DNA of 64,000 bases from Lithodes maja (GCA_037953745.1 JBAKBP010003090.1:96922-160921); one strand, 5' to 3'. Shown: positions 32,010-43,945, numbered from the stretch's first letter. Numbers and translations are program-made. Notes: generated by a model from the sequence alone, not told the origin.

Positions 32010-33469
32010 TAGGCTGTAGCTTGGTTATATTATATGCTAGGCCTAGGCCCTAGGTATAATCCTGTGTAGTGGGGAGACCTGTACTTATAGGCTATCTCAA
32101 TAATTTGGTAATGATACAATATATTTTTACATTTTACATTCATAAATAGTCTAATAATATACTAGATTGTTTAGGTCAGGTTCAAGATATTGTTCAAAGT
32201 TTCTTAGTAAATAGGCATTTGAAAAACAGTTCTCCCCACTACACTAGATCTTAGTGAGGCCTATAGTGCTATACTGTAGGGTGAAACACCGAAATAGGTA
32301 TTCTGGTTATCATTGCCTATTGGCCTGTAGCTTGGTTAAGATATATATTATATAGGCCTACTGTAGTGCTATACCCTACTCACTACTGGTACGTCATTAA
32401 CGTCGCAAAAGCATTATATGACCTATGGGCACTATATAAAAGCACTATAAAAATACAAAAATTCTCCCTATCGACAGCAGCAGTACCAAAATTGTGGAAT
32501 AAAACTCCAATGGTAAATTTCTATAATTGCACCTAGGCTATAGGCTAGGCTATGAGCTAAAAACAAATATTATTGTATTCAACATGAAGGTACGATGATG
32601 AAAGTGATGTCGTATAGGTGGCAATATGCGGAAATGGATTATAAAGGCATTCCGCCCCCCTCTGACAAAAGTCTATCAATCTACTGTAGATGTGACACAG
32701 ATTTTACAATGTTTCAGAGAGACATTAGCCCAACCTAACAACCTTACCTAACCTATCCTAGGTATTATGGGTGGGGGCTGCTGCCCACACAACCCCCGCT
32801 GGTTAGGTAAATCGGTAGAAATCCAGTTGGGATGGAGTGAGTAACCCGTAGATTTTCGTAAGGGGGTCAGAGGGGGCGAAATGCCCTTATAATTAATTTC
32901 CGCATATTGCCACGTATACCACACCTGGCACACCACTTACCTCATCGTACCTTCCTGTTAGGCTAAATACAATAATAATTTGTTTAGCTCGTATGGGCCT
33001 AGGTGCAATTAGGCTATAGAATAATTTCCATAAATGGGCCAAGTAGACCTACCTGTCTGGGTAGCCTACACCCAGCCACATAATATTCCCATAAAATTCT
33101 TGCAAAAACGCATCTGGGCCTGCCCTATAGGCTAGTAGGCTTAAGACTAATGTCAGGCAAATAGAATAAATCTTAATAGGCTATGCGTACTAGGCCTACC
33201 AAAATACATTAATTTAACTTCCCCTATCTTGCTAGGCCTAGGCTAAATTATAAACTATGAACACATTTAGGCCTAGAAACTTTGAATCTAGTCTAGGCTA
33301 AATAGCAGTTTCAACCACGTCACACTTGAGTCATAAGTAAATTGTCGATATTCTGCCACAGCACTTTCAACAGTAGGTGGAGAGCGCAGAACCACCTCGC
33401 AGAAAAGTAACACAGAAGCAGCGCCAATAATATCGATATTATACGGCCACCATTTTCCTCACTTGCTTC
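32010..33469. other. DNAJB6 intron 1, AT-rich, no recognised element
   Basis: Many short GGCCTA/TAGGCC motifs recur, but no exon, inverted repeat or element end was recognised. Confidence 0.35.
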
Positions 33470-33739
33470 ATGGTGCACTCCTTTCTCTTCACTTCAGGAC
33501 GGCAACTGCACTAAAACGGTATGTTAAAATGAGCATAAGCTGAAGAAGTTGGCACCTTTCCCTGGACAATCTCCCTGGAGCTCGCCCAAGCAGGCCGAGC
33601 TTTTAAGTTAGGAACGAAAAAAAATAACAATGCAATTTCAAGGCATTCACTCCCAATATTACAATCTACCTCAAACCTTTCAAACTGTGGAGGGGCAGTA
33701 TCAACCCTCTCCCATCATCTTATTTAACGCCATACTTAC

Positions 33740-33860
33740 AATGTGAAGTGGTGTATCTCAGTAATTTGTAATGTTTTGGCAGGGTGTGGGAACAGCTGAG
33801 CGAGTGAGCCCACGAGCACAGGTAGTGGGATGACGCGGCCAGAAGTGCCAAGTCAGCTCT
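33740..33860 (-). promoter_or_regulatory. Probable first non-coding exon and promoter region of the DNAJB6 homolog
   Basis: The minus strand has a consensus donor, CACATT|GTAAGTATGG, with the exon ending at 33740. Upstream lies a locally GC-rich stretch with a CRE-like GCGTCATCC. Splicing to 29121 would make intron 1 about 4.6 kb. The start of transcription cannot be placed exactly. I saw no clear run of alternating heat-shock GAA/TTC blocks. Confidence 0.5.
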
Positions 33861-34740
33861 TCAAATATAGCTACGTTAGCCCTCCAAAGTCGCTACATAA
33901 TACGCAGCTACAAACTAAAATGTAACAATGACAAAATCTCTCTCCAATTACTTATCAATTACCAAAACAACTATTTTTTTTAAATCTACGTTATGCTATC
34001 ATATATAAATAACAGTTACATTTCAGAAATGTATGCTAGTTAGAAATAAATACCTGGCTAAACTGACAGTACTGAATATAGGTGCCAGGTGTCACTGGTC
34101 GGCCTCACTCTTTCACACCCGCGCTTTCCGCCTTCCTTGTAAATATAATAGCTTGTTTCTCATTTTCAGAAGCAGGTAATGTAGAAATACAACTACATGG
34201 TGTATTACTACTTATGTCACAATTGTTTTGCGTTAGACATTTATTGTATGGTTCTCCCGATGCCTTACAACACCTGTACCATTATTAATTAACCTATTTT
34301 AGTTCAGTGACATGTAGGCAATAATACTATATTCTACTCTCTAATATTAGTAAGCTTACTCTGTTTAGTATAAAATCGTACTCGGTATACTTATCGACTG
34401 ACTAATCTATTATGTGTATCTTCCAGCAGTTTTATGTTATCATTTAATTAATAGGCTATAGGCAATATAGCCTATAGTTAGCCTACGTAGCCTACGTTAT
34501 CTCACATGTTCACCTATATATAATGGGTCTAGCCTATCGATATATATTTACTAAGGTATATAATTATCTAATTAATTTAGGTTAGCCTACACCTATTAAA
34601 GTGGTGGGACTTTGCAATTTGCGCTTTGTCGAGGTATCATTTCACTATGTAGCCTATACCTGGGATCTGTGGTGGATAGGCTATACGTTACCTAGCTTGA
34701 TCCACAGGTGGTAACTGGTATTGCATACTATATAATTATC
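33861..34740. other. Intergenic, nothing recognised
   Basis: AT-rich DNA upstream of the DNAJB6 homolog. A 68-codon plus-strand frame at 34082 shows no family features. Confidence 0.35.
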
Positions 34741-34748
34741 GGTTCCAT

Positions 34749-34935
34749 GTCAGTTGAACCAGTGCCATTTCAACCAGTGCCACTTTAACCAGTGGCCACT
34801 TCAACCAGTGACCATTTCAACCAGTGACCATTTTAACCAGTAACCTAACCTAACCTAACCTACTGGTTAAAATGGTCACTGGTTGAAGTGGCCACTGGTT
34901 GAGTTAGCACTGGTTAAAGTGGCACTGATTCAACT
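34749..34935. repeat. Inverted repeat centred on telomere-type (TTAGG)n
   Basis: The left arm is a degenerate tandem of TTCAACCAGTGACCAT (34749-34842), the right arm its inverse (34861-34935). The centre ACCAGTA-(ACCTA)n-TACTGGT holds four CCTAA units, i.e. TTAGG on the minus strand, the usual arthropod telomere repeat. Confidence 0.85.
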
Positions 34936-35735
34936 GACCTATCACCATAATTATCACCTCAGATGTCAAATTGAAAAAAATAAAAATCATATTTTCTCTA
35001 TTTATCAATGTAGGCCTATACCTTTCAACCCATTTACTCCATCTTCTTGCCTACTACCATTCCCCTCTTACATCCTAACTTAACCTCTTCCTCCTATTTG
35101 TCCCTTCTCCATCCTGCCTTCCCCCTCCATCCTGATTTCCTTCTGACCTTCTTCGCTCGTACCTCCCATTCTTTATCCTGACAGTCTGACTTCCCTCTTC
35201 TCCCCTATCTCCCCCTCCGTCTTCCTAATTTCCCATTCCCTCCTCCCTCTCGCGACTTCCCTTTAATTCCTCATCCAACCTGATTTCCCTTTACTATTAC
35301 CCCCCCCCCCCCCCTCCTACATCCTAACTTCCCTCTTCTCTATTACCTGCCCATCCTGTATCCTGACTTTTCGTTCTCTCTTACCTTCCCCTCCTTCATC
35401 CTGACTTCCTATTTTCTATTGCATATAAACAACATAATAAAAGGGGAGCACTTTTTGACGTTTCGCATAGGGCTTCACCATATTGGCCTGATGAAGCACT
35501 ATCCGAAACGTCAATAAAATTACCCTTCTCATATGGTGTTTATATGCGTTCTGTCAACTTTTCTGAGTTTACTTTTATCTATTACCTGCCCCTCATTCAT
35601 CTTAACTTCCCATTCACTCTACCTGCCCCTTAGTCATCTTATCTTCCCTTTTGTCTCCTACCTACCCCTCCTTCGTCTCGACTTCCCCTCTGCCTTCCTC
35701 CCCTATATGAGAGAAAAGAGGTAGATAGGAGACTT
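34936..35735. repeat. Pyrimidine-rich stretch with degenerate CATCCTGACTTCCC repeats
   Basis: Variants of CATCCTGACTTCCCTCT and TCTATTACCTGCCCCTC recur from about 35050 to 35700. A C run lies at 35300-35315. An inverted pair around 35452-35512 (ACGTTTCGCATAGGGCTTCA / TGAAGCACTATCCGAAACGT) is also present. No coding seen. Confidence 0.55.
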
Positions 35736-38283
35736 GCCTCTATTTTTGTTTTCTATGTGAATGAGGGAGACAAAAGGCAGATCGACTGCCTGCAGCGAGT
35801 GCCTCCCCCAGAGTTGAAAGAGTGACAGGGCCAAAATCAAGGGACGTTCGAGCTAAATTGCCTGGACACACGGAGTTTGAAGCAATTTAAGTCATAGGAA
35901 TAGGGCAAAACTGGTTCTGGGAGAGAGTTCCAGAGCTCAGCAGTTGAATAGAAGAAAGTCTGGAAATAGCGTTTCACTCTTGGGTTGGAGAGTTGCACAG
36001 AGTAGGGTGGGATTGTGCTGCAAGACGGGTACTACGTACCCTACGTAGAGGAGGTGGTAGCCTATATAATACACTGGGAAAGCTCCGAGGAACACTGGTT
36101 ATTGTAGTAGCGATAGAATAGCGAGATAGATGCAACATTGCGGCAAAGAGAGAGAGTGCAGAGAATTGGTGAGTGGAAGGGAGTTAATGATACGAAAGGC
36201 TTTCCTTTCTACTTTGTCTAGGAGTGCGGTGTGAGAGGATCCTCCCCACACATGTGAACAATACTCAATACAAGGACGCACTGTGCCCCTGTACAGAGCA
36301 AGAAGCTGTGCAGGGGTAAAGAACCCCTTGAGGCCATGGGCGTCATCTACGGGGGGGACATCACTTTTCATTCAGGGGAGGACAACATATCGATTGTCCC
36401 CCCCACTTTTTTCACCAAGTTTTATATACTAGAAACTAGATAGAAGTCACTGAAATGTTTAATAAGATAGAATATTATATATACTAAACGCATACAAATA
36501 TAATGTTATGATGTTATTGATGTAGTAATTTGTTAGGCTCGTTGTCAGCTAAATTTCTTCCGTAAATATTGTGTGACGTATCCCACTGCTTAGTGTTTAC
36601 ATGAAGACGGAAGTTCTGTAGTCTGTAGGTCGGCAAAAGCCAACATTAGCGGCCTTTTAAAGCTTTGGCCGCCTATGAGGCTTTGAGGATGGTATTCTGG
36701 TTTCCTGGATGATGATCTAAGGTAATGCCTTCACTATTAGACATTGTTCTTCTACAACAATATTTGAAACTAGCAAGACGTGCACGGTAGACTGGAATGG
36801 TACGGTCCGACGGTTTAGTTTGGTAAAACTTTGGTAGCTACACATTATAGTTTATGGTCATTATTGTCAGGACATATTAGTAAATTCGTCCACTACAGGA
36901 CAAAGGCTTCTTTCTATCTTCACCATTAATATCCTTCATGAGTTAATTTGCTCCATTATATGATGATTAAACCCTTGTACAATTAAAGATCTCGTCTTTC
37001 AATCTGGTGTAGGCTACAGTCTTCTCAATCTTACTAGGCAGTCTAGGCTAAGCCTAGACTGCATAGTAAGATTGGGTTATATGGTAAACTATCTACTCTG
37101 CCTTAAACATTTAACCTTACTGTTGTTTCAATTCTAGATATGAAATTATCGACATAACGTATTGTAGCTAAGCCTATTTGTAGGCTATCATTTTGTTATT
37201 ATCTGCTTGATCTTTCTGTATCTCCTGACTCCTGCAACATTTCCTTGATCAGTTGATCTATCATCTATGTAGTGTAAATTACATTTTCTGCCTGGTGCTA
37301 ATATATATATGCAGACAGTACAGTATTATATGTACCGTATAACATTAACCTAACCAAAAGACCTAACCCTAAGTTAGTTTATGGTAGGTTAGGTTAGACT
37401 AGTAACTAGTTATTTTGGTAAATTTGGTTACATTGGTTAGATCAAAATAGTAAAAAACAAAATGTTAATAATTACTAAATATGTGTTTTTTTTATAATCA
37501 ACCCTGGTTTGGTAGGTAATTAAACAGTAGCTCTATACTGTATTTTATATATATTAATTACGGATATAGTTATTATTATTATTATTATTTGATATTTGGC
37601 AAAACGGCACATCTACTTTATTATTTTTTTTATTTTTTTTTTTTTTCCTCCTCTCCCCTTTTTACCCTTTCTCATATTTGAGGATGTCAGAGTGGACTTG
37701 AAATCTATCTGTGAACTATAGGTGTTTAAACTTGCACTGGTTAATATTGATAAATAACTCATATTTTTTCCCCTTAATATAAATAATTTATTCATAATTA
37801 TGTGAGCTTAAAATGCACCAAATATTGTTAAGTTTTCTCAAATTTTCTCGGGGGGGGGGGGGGGGGGGGGAAGGCTTACAGCGCCCGCCTGAACCCCCCG
37901 CTGATCGCTCGCTTCGCTCGCCTGTTTTTCCTATATCTATCTCTGAATGTCCCCCCCCCCGCTTTTAGAGAGCAGATGACGCCCCTGCTTGAGGCGGTTG
38001 AGCACACCCAGCTTCTGGGAGGCTGCCTTAGCAAGGCTGGTAATATGGTCCTTCCAAGTGAGGGCAGAAGAAAAAGAGACACCGAGAATATTGAGAGAAG
38101 ATGAATGATTGATTTTTGTATTGTTGAAGAATAAGGGATAGACCTCTGGAGGTTCCGAACGGGTTGTAAGATGGAGAAATTCGGTCTTGGAAGCATTAAA
38201 TGCAACAAGGATTTCTCTACCCCAATTGGAAATAGTAGCTAGATCAGAAGATAAGTGTTCTATGGCTTCATTACGTTTGTCTT
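35736..38283 (-). pseudogene. L-A LINE copy 2, split by a hAT-like element
   Basis: Two segments, 35736-36334 and 37988-38283, are continuous when aligned to L-A copy 1. The C-terminal motif LYRGTVRPCIEYCSHVWGGS is readable near 36270. It is 5'-truncated at 38283. Confidence 0.85.
36335..37987. mobile_element. hAT-like DNA transposon, 1,653 bp, non-autonomous
   Basis: It is inserted in L-A copy 2 with an 8-bp target duplication CTTGAGGC (36327-36334 and 37988-37995). Inverted termini are CATGGGCGTCATCTAC and CAGGGGCGTCATCTGC. 8-bp duplications and CAGGGG-type ends define the hAT superfamily. No transposase frame is present. Near the right end GATCGCTCGCTTCGCTCGCC resembles the M1 centre. Confidence 0.85.
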
Positions 38284-38812
38284 TAAACCTGTGGGAATCT
38301 CGTAGTGAATACCATGATGAACGAAAATTAAGACAACAAAGTTTTGATTTACGAAAGGGAACTTGTCATCACTCAGATTTTGTTAAAGATGGCAATTATT
38401 TCACTCACAAAGACGGGTTGGGCTTGATTATGTTACTAAGGGTTAGGTATATGGCCGTTGACGATATTACAGTCTTGTCAGTATCTATTACTCTTTGTAC
38501 CTCAGTGATGAAATCACTTGATTTGGTGAGATAGGAGCGATCCCTTCTTAACTAATGATCTGGATGTGTCTACAGTAGATGGTCTCTGATCATACTTATA
38601 CTAATAGATTCTAACATACAGTATTGATTCAATATTTGTATTACTTATGTTATAACTACTACGGAGTCCACTTACAAACAGACATGTTTCTAAAGGGTTA
38701 GATAGTAAACAAATAACTTTCACTTGCTTGGGCAAACTCATGGACATTTAATGTAAACAATAGATGATATTTAAAGTAAACAATGACATTTCTAATAAGA
38801 CGTATCTGTTTT
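38284..38812. other. Nothing recognised
   Basis: No exon or repeat end was recognised. Confidence 0.35.
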
Positions 38813-39007
38813 CAAACCCTTCTGTACCGGCGACGTCAATATAATTTAATTCGTGCTATATTAAGACGCATTTGTGCAATTTAAAAAGGTTCTGTGGTTG
38901 TATTAAAGGGTTAAGTGAGATAGTTTAAAGCCTGTTAGTTGCTGGAGGCCCTTTTTAAACTGAATAATATGGTAGAATATTAGCCAGAATCAAACAGTTA
39001 AGAGGTT
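38813..39007. mobile_element. M2 MITE
   Basis: AACCCTTCTGTACCGGCGAC...AATTTAAAAAGGTTCTGTGG...TTTTTAAACTGAATAATATG...GGTTAA. Confidence 0.65.
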
Positions 39008-39164
39008 AATGATATGTAGAAATGTATATCTTCAAATCCATTAGGCATAAATGATTACATATAATATACATGGGACATATTGATAATACAAACTATATTG
39101 CAGTAAATGAATAGGACTCCAAACAAAAACAAGGATCGACGCTGTATCCCTGAAGTTGAGGGGG

Positions 39165-39495
39165 CCCACCTCGCTTTTTTGTTCTTTCTCTCCCTCTCTC
39201 TTTGGCTTGTATCCATTTGGCCCTATTCAACCTGCTGTTTTAAGACTTCTGCCTCATGTTTAACCCCATTAGTTTGGCGATTTTAAGATCTTTCATCCCA
39301 GTTTTTTGCCCAATATTAAGAGCTTGCATGCAATTTAGGTGTATTTTTTTTCCTGGCGAGCTATAGCGAGCCTTTACCATAATTTAAAAGCAAACCGACC
39401 TTCGGCCGGGAAATTTCTCTATCGAAAATTTTACAAATTTATCTTGGTCTTAGGGGTGTTATTTTTAAGCTTGATGGAGGTCTAGACTCTAGAGG
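39165..39495 (+). mobile_element. M1 MITE, diverged at the left end
   Basis: CTCATGTTTAACCCCATTAG, CTGGCGAGCTATAGCGAGCC, CCGACCTTCGGCCGGG and GCTTGATGGAGGTCTAG in M1 order. It ends in A/AAT-rich sequence. Confidence 0.75.
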
Positions 39496-40104
39496 AAAAA
39501 AAAAAAAATAAAAAAATAATAATAATAATAATAATAAAAAGATAGATAATTAAGCAAATAAATACGCCCATCATAAGAAAGTACCGGTACACTCTTATTT
39601 TAATCCTAATAATTTCCGTCCCATACATAAAATCACTGAGTGGATATAAATTGGGCCCAATTCTGTAATTTTCGTCTATACTTAATTATAAGCACATGGA
39701 CATGACATAAAAACTCCCTTATTGTCATCGCCAACTATAGAGAGCGTGGTGTAACGCTCTCCACCCAAACTGTGTTGATCTACACGCATAGAATCCACGA
39801 GCTAGAGCCAAAGGTTGACATCTTAGAAAGAAAAACAAATCTCAACTGCATCCGTTGATCATGACAAGTATCAAAGTCGCTAACTTTGAGATAAGCTGTG
39901 ATTAGTACCGTACATAGTGATACATTACTGAGAGTGTGGCAGCCGTCCAACTAAGCTCAGTGATAACATTGGTACCGAACATGCGTGAGTGATTAACATG
40001 ATATCAGACAAGGTGAGCAAAGAGGTGTTGGAAGGAAGGAGAGGGGGTGGTGTGGGGGCTGAGACCAAGTTCTCTGTCATTAATTAACTCGGGAATTGTC
40101 ATAT

Positions 40105-40137
40105 ATAATTATTATATATATATATATATATATATAA
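40105..40137. repeat. (TA)n microsatellite
   Basis: Short TA run in an AT-rich context. Confidence 0.9.
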
Positions 40138-40209
40138 TTTTAATGTTCTTCTAGCTAACATTAGACTATTTGACTCAGTTTAGCCAGGACCAATAGGGGC
40201 TAAAACTGA

Positions 40210-40602
40210 CTGTTAACCCTTTCCTTCAACACATACTTCCTAAACTTATTGTATAAAGAACCAGAATAAAATGTAGCCTACACTTTCAGTATTTGAGGAC
40301 GCATCTTTGACCTTATTGTGGATATCATAAGACGATATTGCATAACTTAAGGATGTTGTGTATGGCCACCCTCATTAAGGGGAGTAACTTTAAGGGCGGC
40401 TTCTGGCAATAGATAGATAGATAGAAAGGATCTCTAGCAATCAAAGGGGCACACTCGATCCCAGTTAACCCCGACTCCCATAGATTTTTCCTAAGCTTTA
40501 TACAATCGTCTAATGATAGCCAACATTAATGAAGGAAAGGCGTTCTAAAACAAGAGTTAACCCTTTGAAGATTATGACGCATTTTGACAGTCTATTCTGG
40601 CT
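40210..40602. mobile_element. Cluster of M2 fragments
   Basis: An inverted right-half piece lies at 40210-40310. A right half lies at 40430-40557 (TTTTTCCTAAGCTTTATACA...), followed by a shared TTAA at 40558-40561 and a new M2 left end CCCTTTGAAGATTATGACGC that stops at 40602, where M1 sequence begins. Confidence 0.55.
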
Positions 40603-40603
40603 C

Positions 40604-40766
40604 GTCAGGAAAAAAATCGACAGCTTAATAACACGAAAGGTCTCAATATTGACACAGAAATGGGGAGAAAGGGCTTAAAATCAACAAACTAATGGGGTAA
40701 ACTTCTGAAAACTAATGGGGCTAAACATGAGGGAGAAGGGGGTCTAGAAAAACGACCCATCTCCCC
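40604..40766 (-). mobile_element. M1 fragment with an intact end
   Basis: CTCGTCAGGAAAAAAATCGA...CTAATGGGGCTAAACATGAG...CCCATCTCCCC then TTAA at 40767-40770. Confidence 0.75.
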
Positions 40767-40794
40767 TTAAACAAACGCATGCGTTACATTGGGG

Positions 40795-40868
40795 TTGGGT
40801 GTCACAGGGATCTGCCTTGTGTGGGCCGATCGGCTTTCTCCAGACCCCCATTTTCTTATGGTCTTATA
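40795..40868 (+). mobile_element. L-E LINE end fragment
   Basis: Its minus strand reads CATAAGAAAATGGGGGTCTG...GCCGATCGGCCCACACAAGG...CAGATCCC, the same end as in the 1-1260 array. Confidence 0.65.
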
Positions 40869-40978
40869 ACAAAAAACACTTGATTACTGTGAAAAGTTAA
40901 TGTCTTGAACCGTTTATTGTTCAGCTTCATCTTTCTACTACACACTGGGGACTATACAGGCCAGTTCAGTTCAGTGAC

Positions 40979-41420
40979 GCATACAGACTAAAGTAATAAC
41001 ACACATAACAAAGCCACTCCGACAGCTCCCTCTCTCTCCAATACTCCTTCTCCCCTCTCTACACTCTTCAGATAATAGGAAAAGTAGAAAGTAGCTACGA
41101 GGTGCCGTTGTAAAGGCTTATCCCTCAATACCTTCACCTGACTTGGTCTGCGGGACGCTATAAGCCTTTTCATCGGCGCCTCTCTTAATTTATTAGTATT
41201 ATTACTTTTGGTTTTATTATTTGTATCGTGCTCTTTCACTTTTCTAAATTATTTTCTAAACAGATTCGTGAAGGTATTGAGGTATAAGCCTTTACAACGG
41301 CTCCTCGTAGCTACTTTCTACTTTTTCTATTATCTGAAGAGTGTAGAGAGGGGAGAAGGAGTGTTGGAGAGAGGAAGCTGTTGGAGTGGCTTTATTATGT
41401 GTGTTATTAGTCTGTATACG
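40979..41420. repeat. Foldback element with about 150-bp arms
   Basis: Left arm 40979-41143 and right arm 41269-41420 are inverted copies (left GCATACAGACTAAAGTAATA, right end TATTAGTCTGTATACG). A spacer of about 125 bp separates them. It is non-coding. Confidence 0.85.
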
Positions 41421-41572
41421 TCGTCGAGGTGTCTCTCGACTGGATGCGAGCATGTGAAACACGCTTGGACGTACTACCACACCCACTAAATGTCCGCCTT
41501 GGCTGGGATTGAACCCAGGTCAAGCAGATTCACACGTGAGCGTGCTCTCCACTCTACCGCCGCGGCTCCAAT
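41421..41572 (-). mobile_element. tRNA-derived SINE head
   Basis: The minus strand reads GCGGTAGAGTGGAGAGCACG (A-box-like) and GGGTTCAATCCC (B box) at tRNA-like spacing. The acceptor stem does not close. It abuts the foldback at 41420. Confidence 0.6.
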
Positions 41573-41735
41573 TGCATAAATATTTTATTTCAGCTTTGGA
41601 CAGACCTCTAGGAAATAATAGGCACATAATATCTCAATCAACTATTTCAACTACCCCCGATCCTTCCTAAGCTGTATAAAATCGTCTAAATATAACTATC
41701 ATTAAATAAAAAAAAAAACGTCGCTGGTACGGAAA
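41573..41735. mobile_element. M2 copy lacking its left end
   Basis: TTTCAGCTTTGGACAGACCT...GATCCTTCCTAAGCTGTATA...ACGTCGCTGGTACGG. Confidence 0.7.
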
Positions 41736-41889
41736 AGATGTAAATAATATATACCATACCTCTTTAAAGCCACGGTAGCAGTGAAAGAAGGAGAATGTGG
41801 GGCGAAGAGTTAAATATCCAGCAGTGACGCAACATACAACCTCACAGCACACACACTGACAACACACTGAACTCAAGTTACTCAACTGA

Positions 41890-42740
41890 CTGACCGCCTT
41901 GAGGAGCGACCAACCTCAACACTAGGACACAAAGACACGCTACACTTCCGTAAGTTTCCATGGAGACAGATAACACACCATGACGTTAGTACAACGCGTA
42001 TAATATTATGTATTACCCGTGATTCGTATGTTTAAACATGATATGCAAACACCGTAGAGTCGGAGTAGACGAATAATATATTATAACATAAATAATTATG
42101 TGTATCCCTTTATTTGAATTGCATACTGTTTCCATTCTGTTTAACCCCTTCGTTACGGTGATACGATTACCCTATGCGTCCCTGTAGATGTGAAGCGCTA
42201 GGTATAGTTTTTGCCTGTGTATCCTTATGTCTGTCATACATACATACACTCAGTCTTAAAATGTTATTTATGTATGTATGTCACTCGGTGTCTGCTCGCA
42301 AAATAATCAAGAACAATTAACTGGATTTCGAAGAGACGACCAGTCCCTTGATGTGGTACCCCAAAGGTTCCCATTAACGTTTGGTTAGTATTTCATGGTG
42401 CCCCTGCCCCTCACTCTCCATTTCTTGGATTACCCAAATATGAACATGCAAATAATCAACATTAATGATATGCATGGTAATAGTTCTTAGTTTGTCAGTC
42501 TTAACAGGCAAACTTTGGAGATGATTAAATGAATTAAATTGGTGGTTGGGTCCTTCGTATAAATATATCATCATGACATTATCTCTATTGCAAGGAATAC
42601 TATTGCAAGGAATGGCAGTTTTTGTGGCTATGTGCTATGAGTCATTATACATGCATAATTATATTTTGTAATCGATAGTTCTAGTATGTCTTGTATGTGT
42701 GTTTGTGTGTGCCTGACTTCAATAATATTTCGAAAATGTA
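41890..42740. other. Nothing firmly recognised
   Basis: See the findings for a weak first-exon candidate at its left border. (ATGT)n lies at 42737-42770. Confidence 0.35.
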
Positions 42741-42769
42741 TGTATGTATGTAGGCCTACTGTATGTATG

Positions 42770-43330
42770 TTTTTTTTTTTTTTTTTTTTTTTTTTCTATA
42801 TTCCGACTTACTTCCTCTCGGGCATAGGCTGAGAGCCTTAACATTCACCGCTTTACAATGAACAGTGAAGCCCGTGAGGTCTTGTTCCAGTCTAGGGAGT
42901 GAGACATGTGAAGCACGTAGAGTACAACGAGCACCTGCCATCTTGCCTTCACATGAGGCACGGTGCTCACTCATGGCCCGAAACGACCCCATCTCTTAAG
43001 CCATCTCGTTCCCGTGCTTCACTGTCTCACCCTCTACACTCGGACTCTCACACTTACACACACACAACGCCACCTGTTGAGCAGATAACTCGCCAGGCAT
43101 TGCACCCCTATAGCATATTTTGAATATGGGAATATTCATACAGTGCTATTTAATCAGGGAACAATGAGGGTATTTTATTGACGTTTCGGTGGGCTTTGTG
43201 GTAATGCACTGATACTAGGTACAGCACAAATTCCATCCCAATAATATCTTCCCATTGATACATCGGGATTTGAACCCGGGACCTTTGGATTACCAGGCCA
43301 GTGGCAAGACCACTCCACCACACCTCCCCT
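42770..43330 (-). mobile_element. tRNA-derived SINE, full length (copy 2)
   Basis: Its poly(A) tail is the T run at 42770-42795. On the minus strand the head reads GGAGTGGTCTTGCCACTGGC...GGGTTCAAATCCCGATG, the same family as 14733-15220. It has inserted into the (ATGT)n tail of an L-D 3' end. Confidence 0.85.
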
Positions 43331-43440
43331 AAATGTATGTATGTATGTATGTATGTATATACTCAGGCACATACCCCATTGCTGGAGGTGGCCGACACAA
43401 GACAGAGCCCGAACAGAAACATAGGAGAATGAATATACAG
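43331..43440 (-). mobile_element. L-D LINE 3' end, short copy
   Basis: (ATGT)n at 43333-43357, then ACTCAGGCACATACCCCATT...GACAGAGCCCGAACAGAAAC. Confidence 0.75.
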
Positions 43441-43507
43441 GAAATTTAGGTAGGGGCCTCATTTGTATCCAAACAGATCCCATTCACTTCTGGTTCTCAT
43501 TGGATAA

Positions 43508-43537
43508 CGCCCCCCCCCCCCCCCCCCCCCCCCCCCC
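43508..43537. repeat. Poly(C) run
   Basis: About 29 consecutive C. Confidence 0.9.
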
Positions 43538-43654
43538 AGTCTGTCTATGTTACAAAGAAATGCAAACAGCAACAGACTGACTGGTCCTGACGAGGCTGCT
43601 CATTTCTAAGGAAAAGGGAAACCAGCACACATTTGCGAACTCAGTTGGCTTTAC

Positions 43655-43945
43655 TTTGTCTATCCAGATGTAAGATTAACTAGATGAGGGTTTGATTGCA
43701 TGAATTTATCTAAACTTATGTTAGATGATGATATACTTTCCCAATTTATGATGACATGTGGCAGCTTATTCCAAATGTTTACAATGCGGTTGAACAAGAA
43801 GTGCTTAATTCCATTCAACTTGAATCGCTGTCCAACAATCTTGAAACCATTTCCACTTGTGTAATTCGACTGGTCAACTGTGAAGTACTTGTGAATATCT
43901 AAATTAGCACAACCTTTGAAGAACGTATGCATGGATTTTAACTAA
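43655..43945 (-). pseudogene. L-E (CR1/L2-like) LINE C-terminus
   Basis: A 90-codon minus-strand frame reads YFTVDQSNYTSGNGFKIVGQ and FNRIVNIWNKLPHVIINWES, the hallmark C-terminal stretch of these LINEs. No RT domain is left. Confidence 0.8.

Noticed and set aside
33500..33526. A 21-nt plus-strand microexon with acceptor CTTCACTTCAG and donor GTATGT
   Set aside because: Both sites look good, but no partner exons exist and it lies antisense to the DNAJB6 upstream region.
34082..34288. A small plus-strand protein
   Set aside because: Short, no family resemblance, and lies in AT-rich intergenic DNA.
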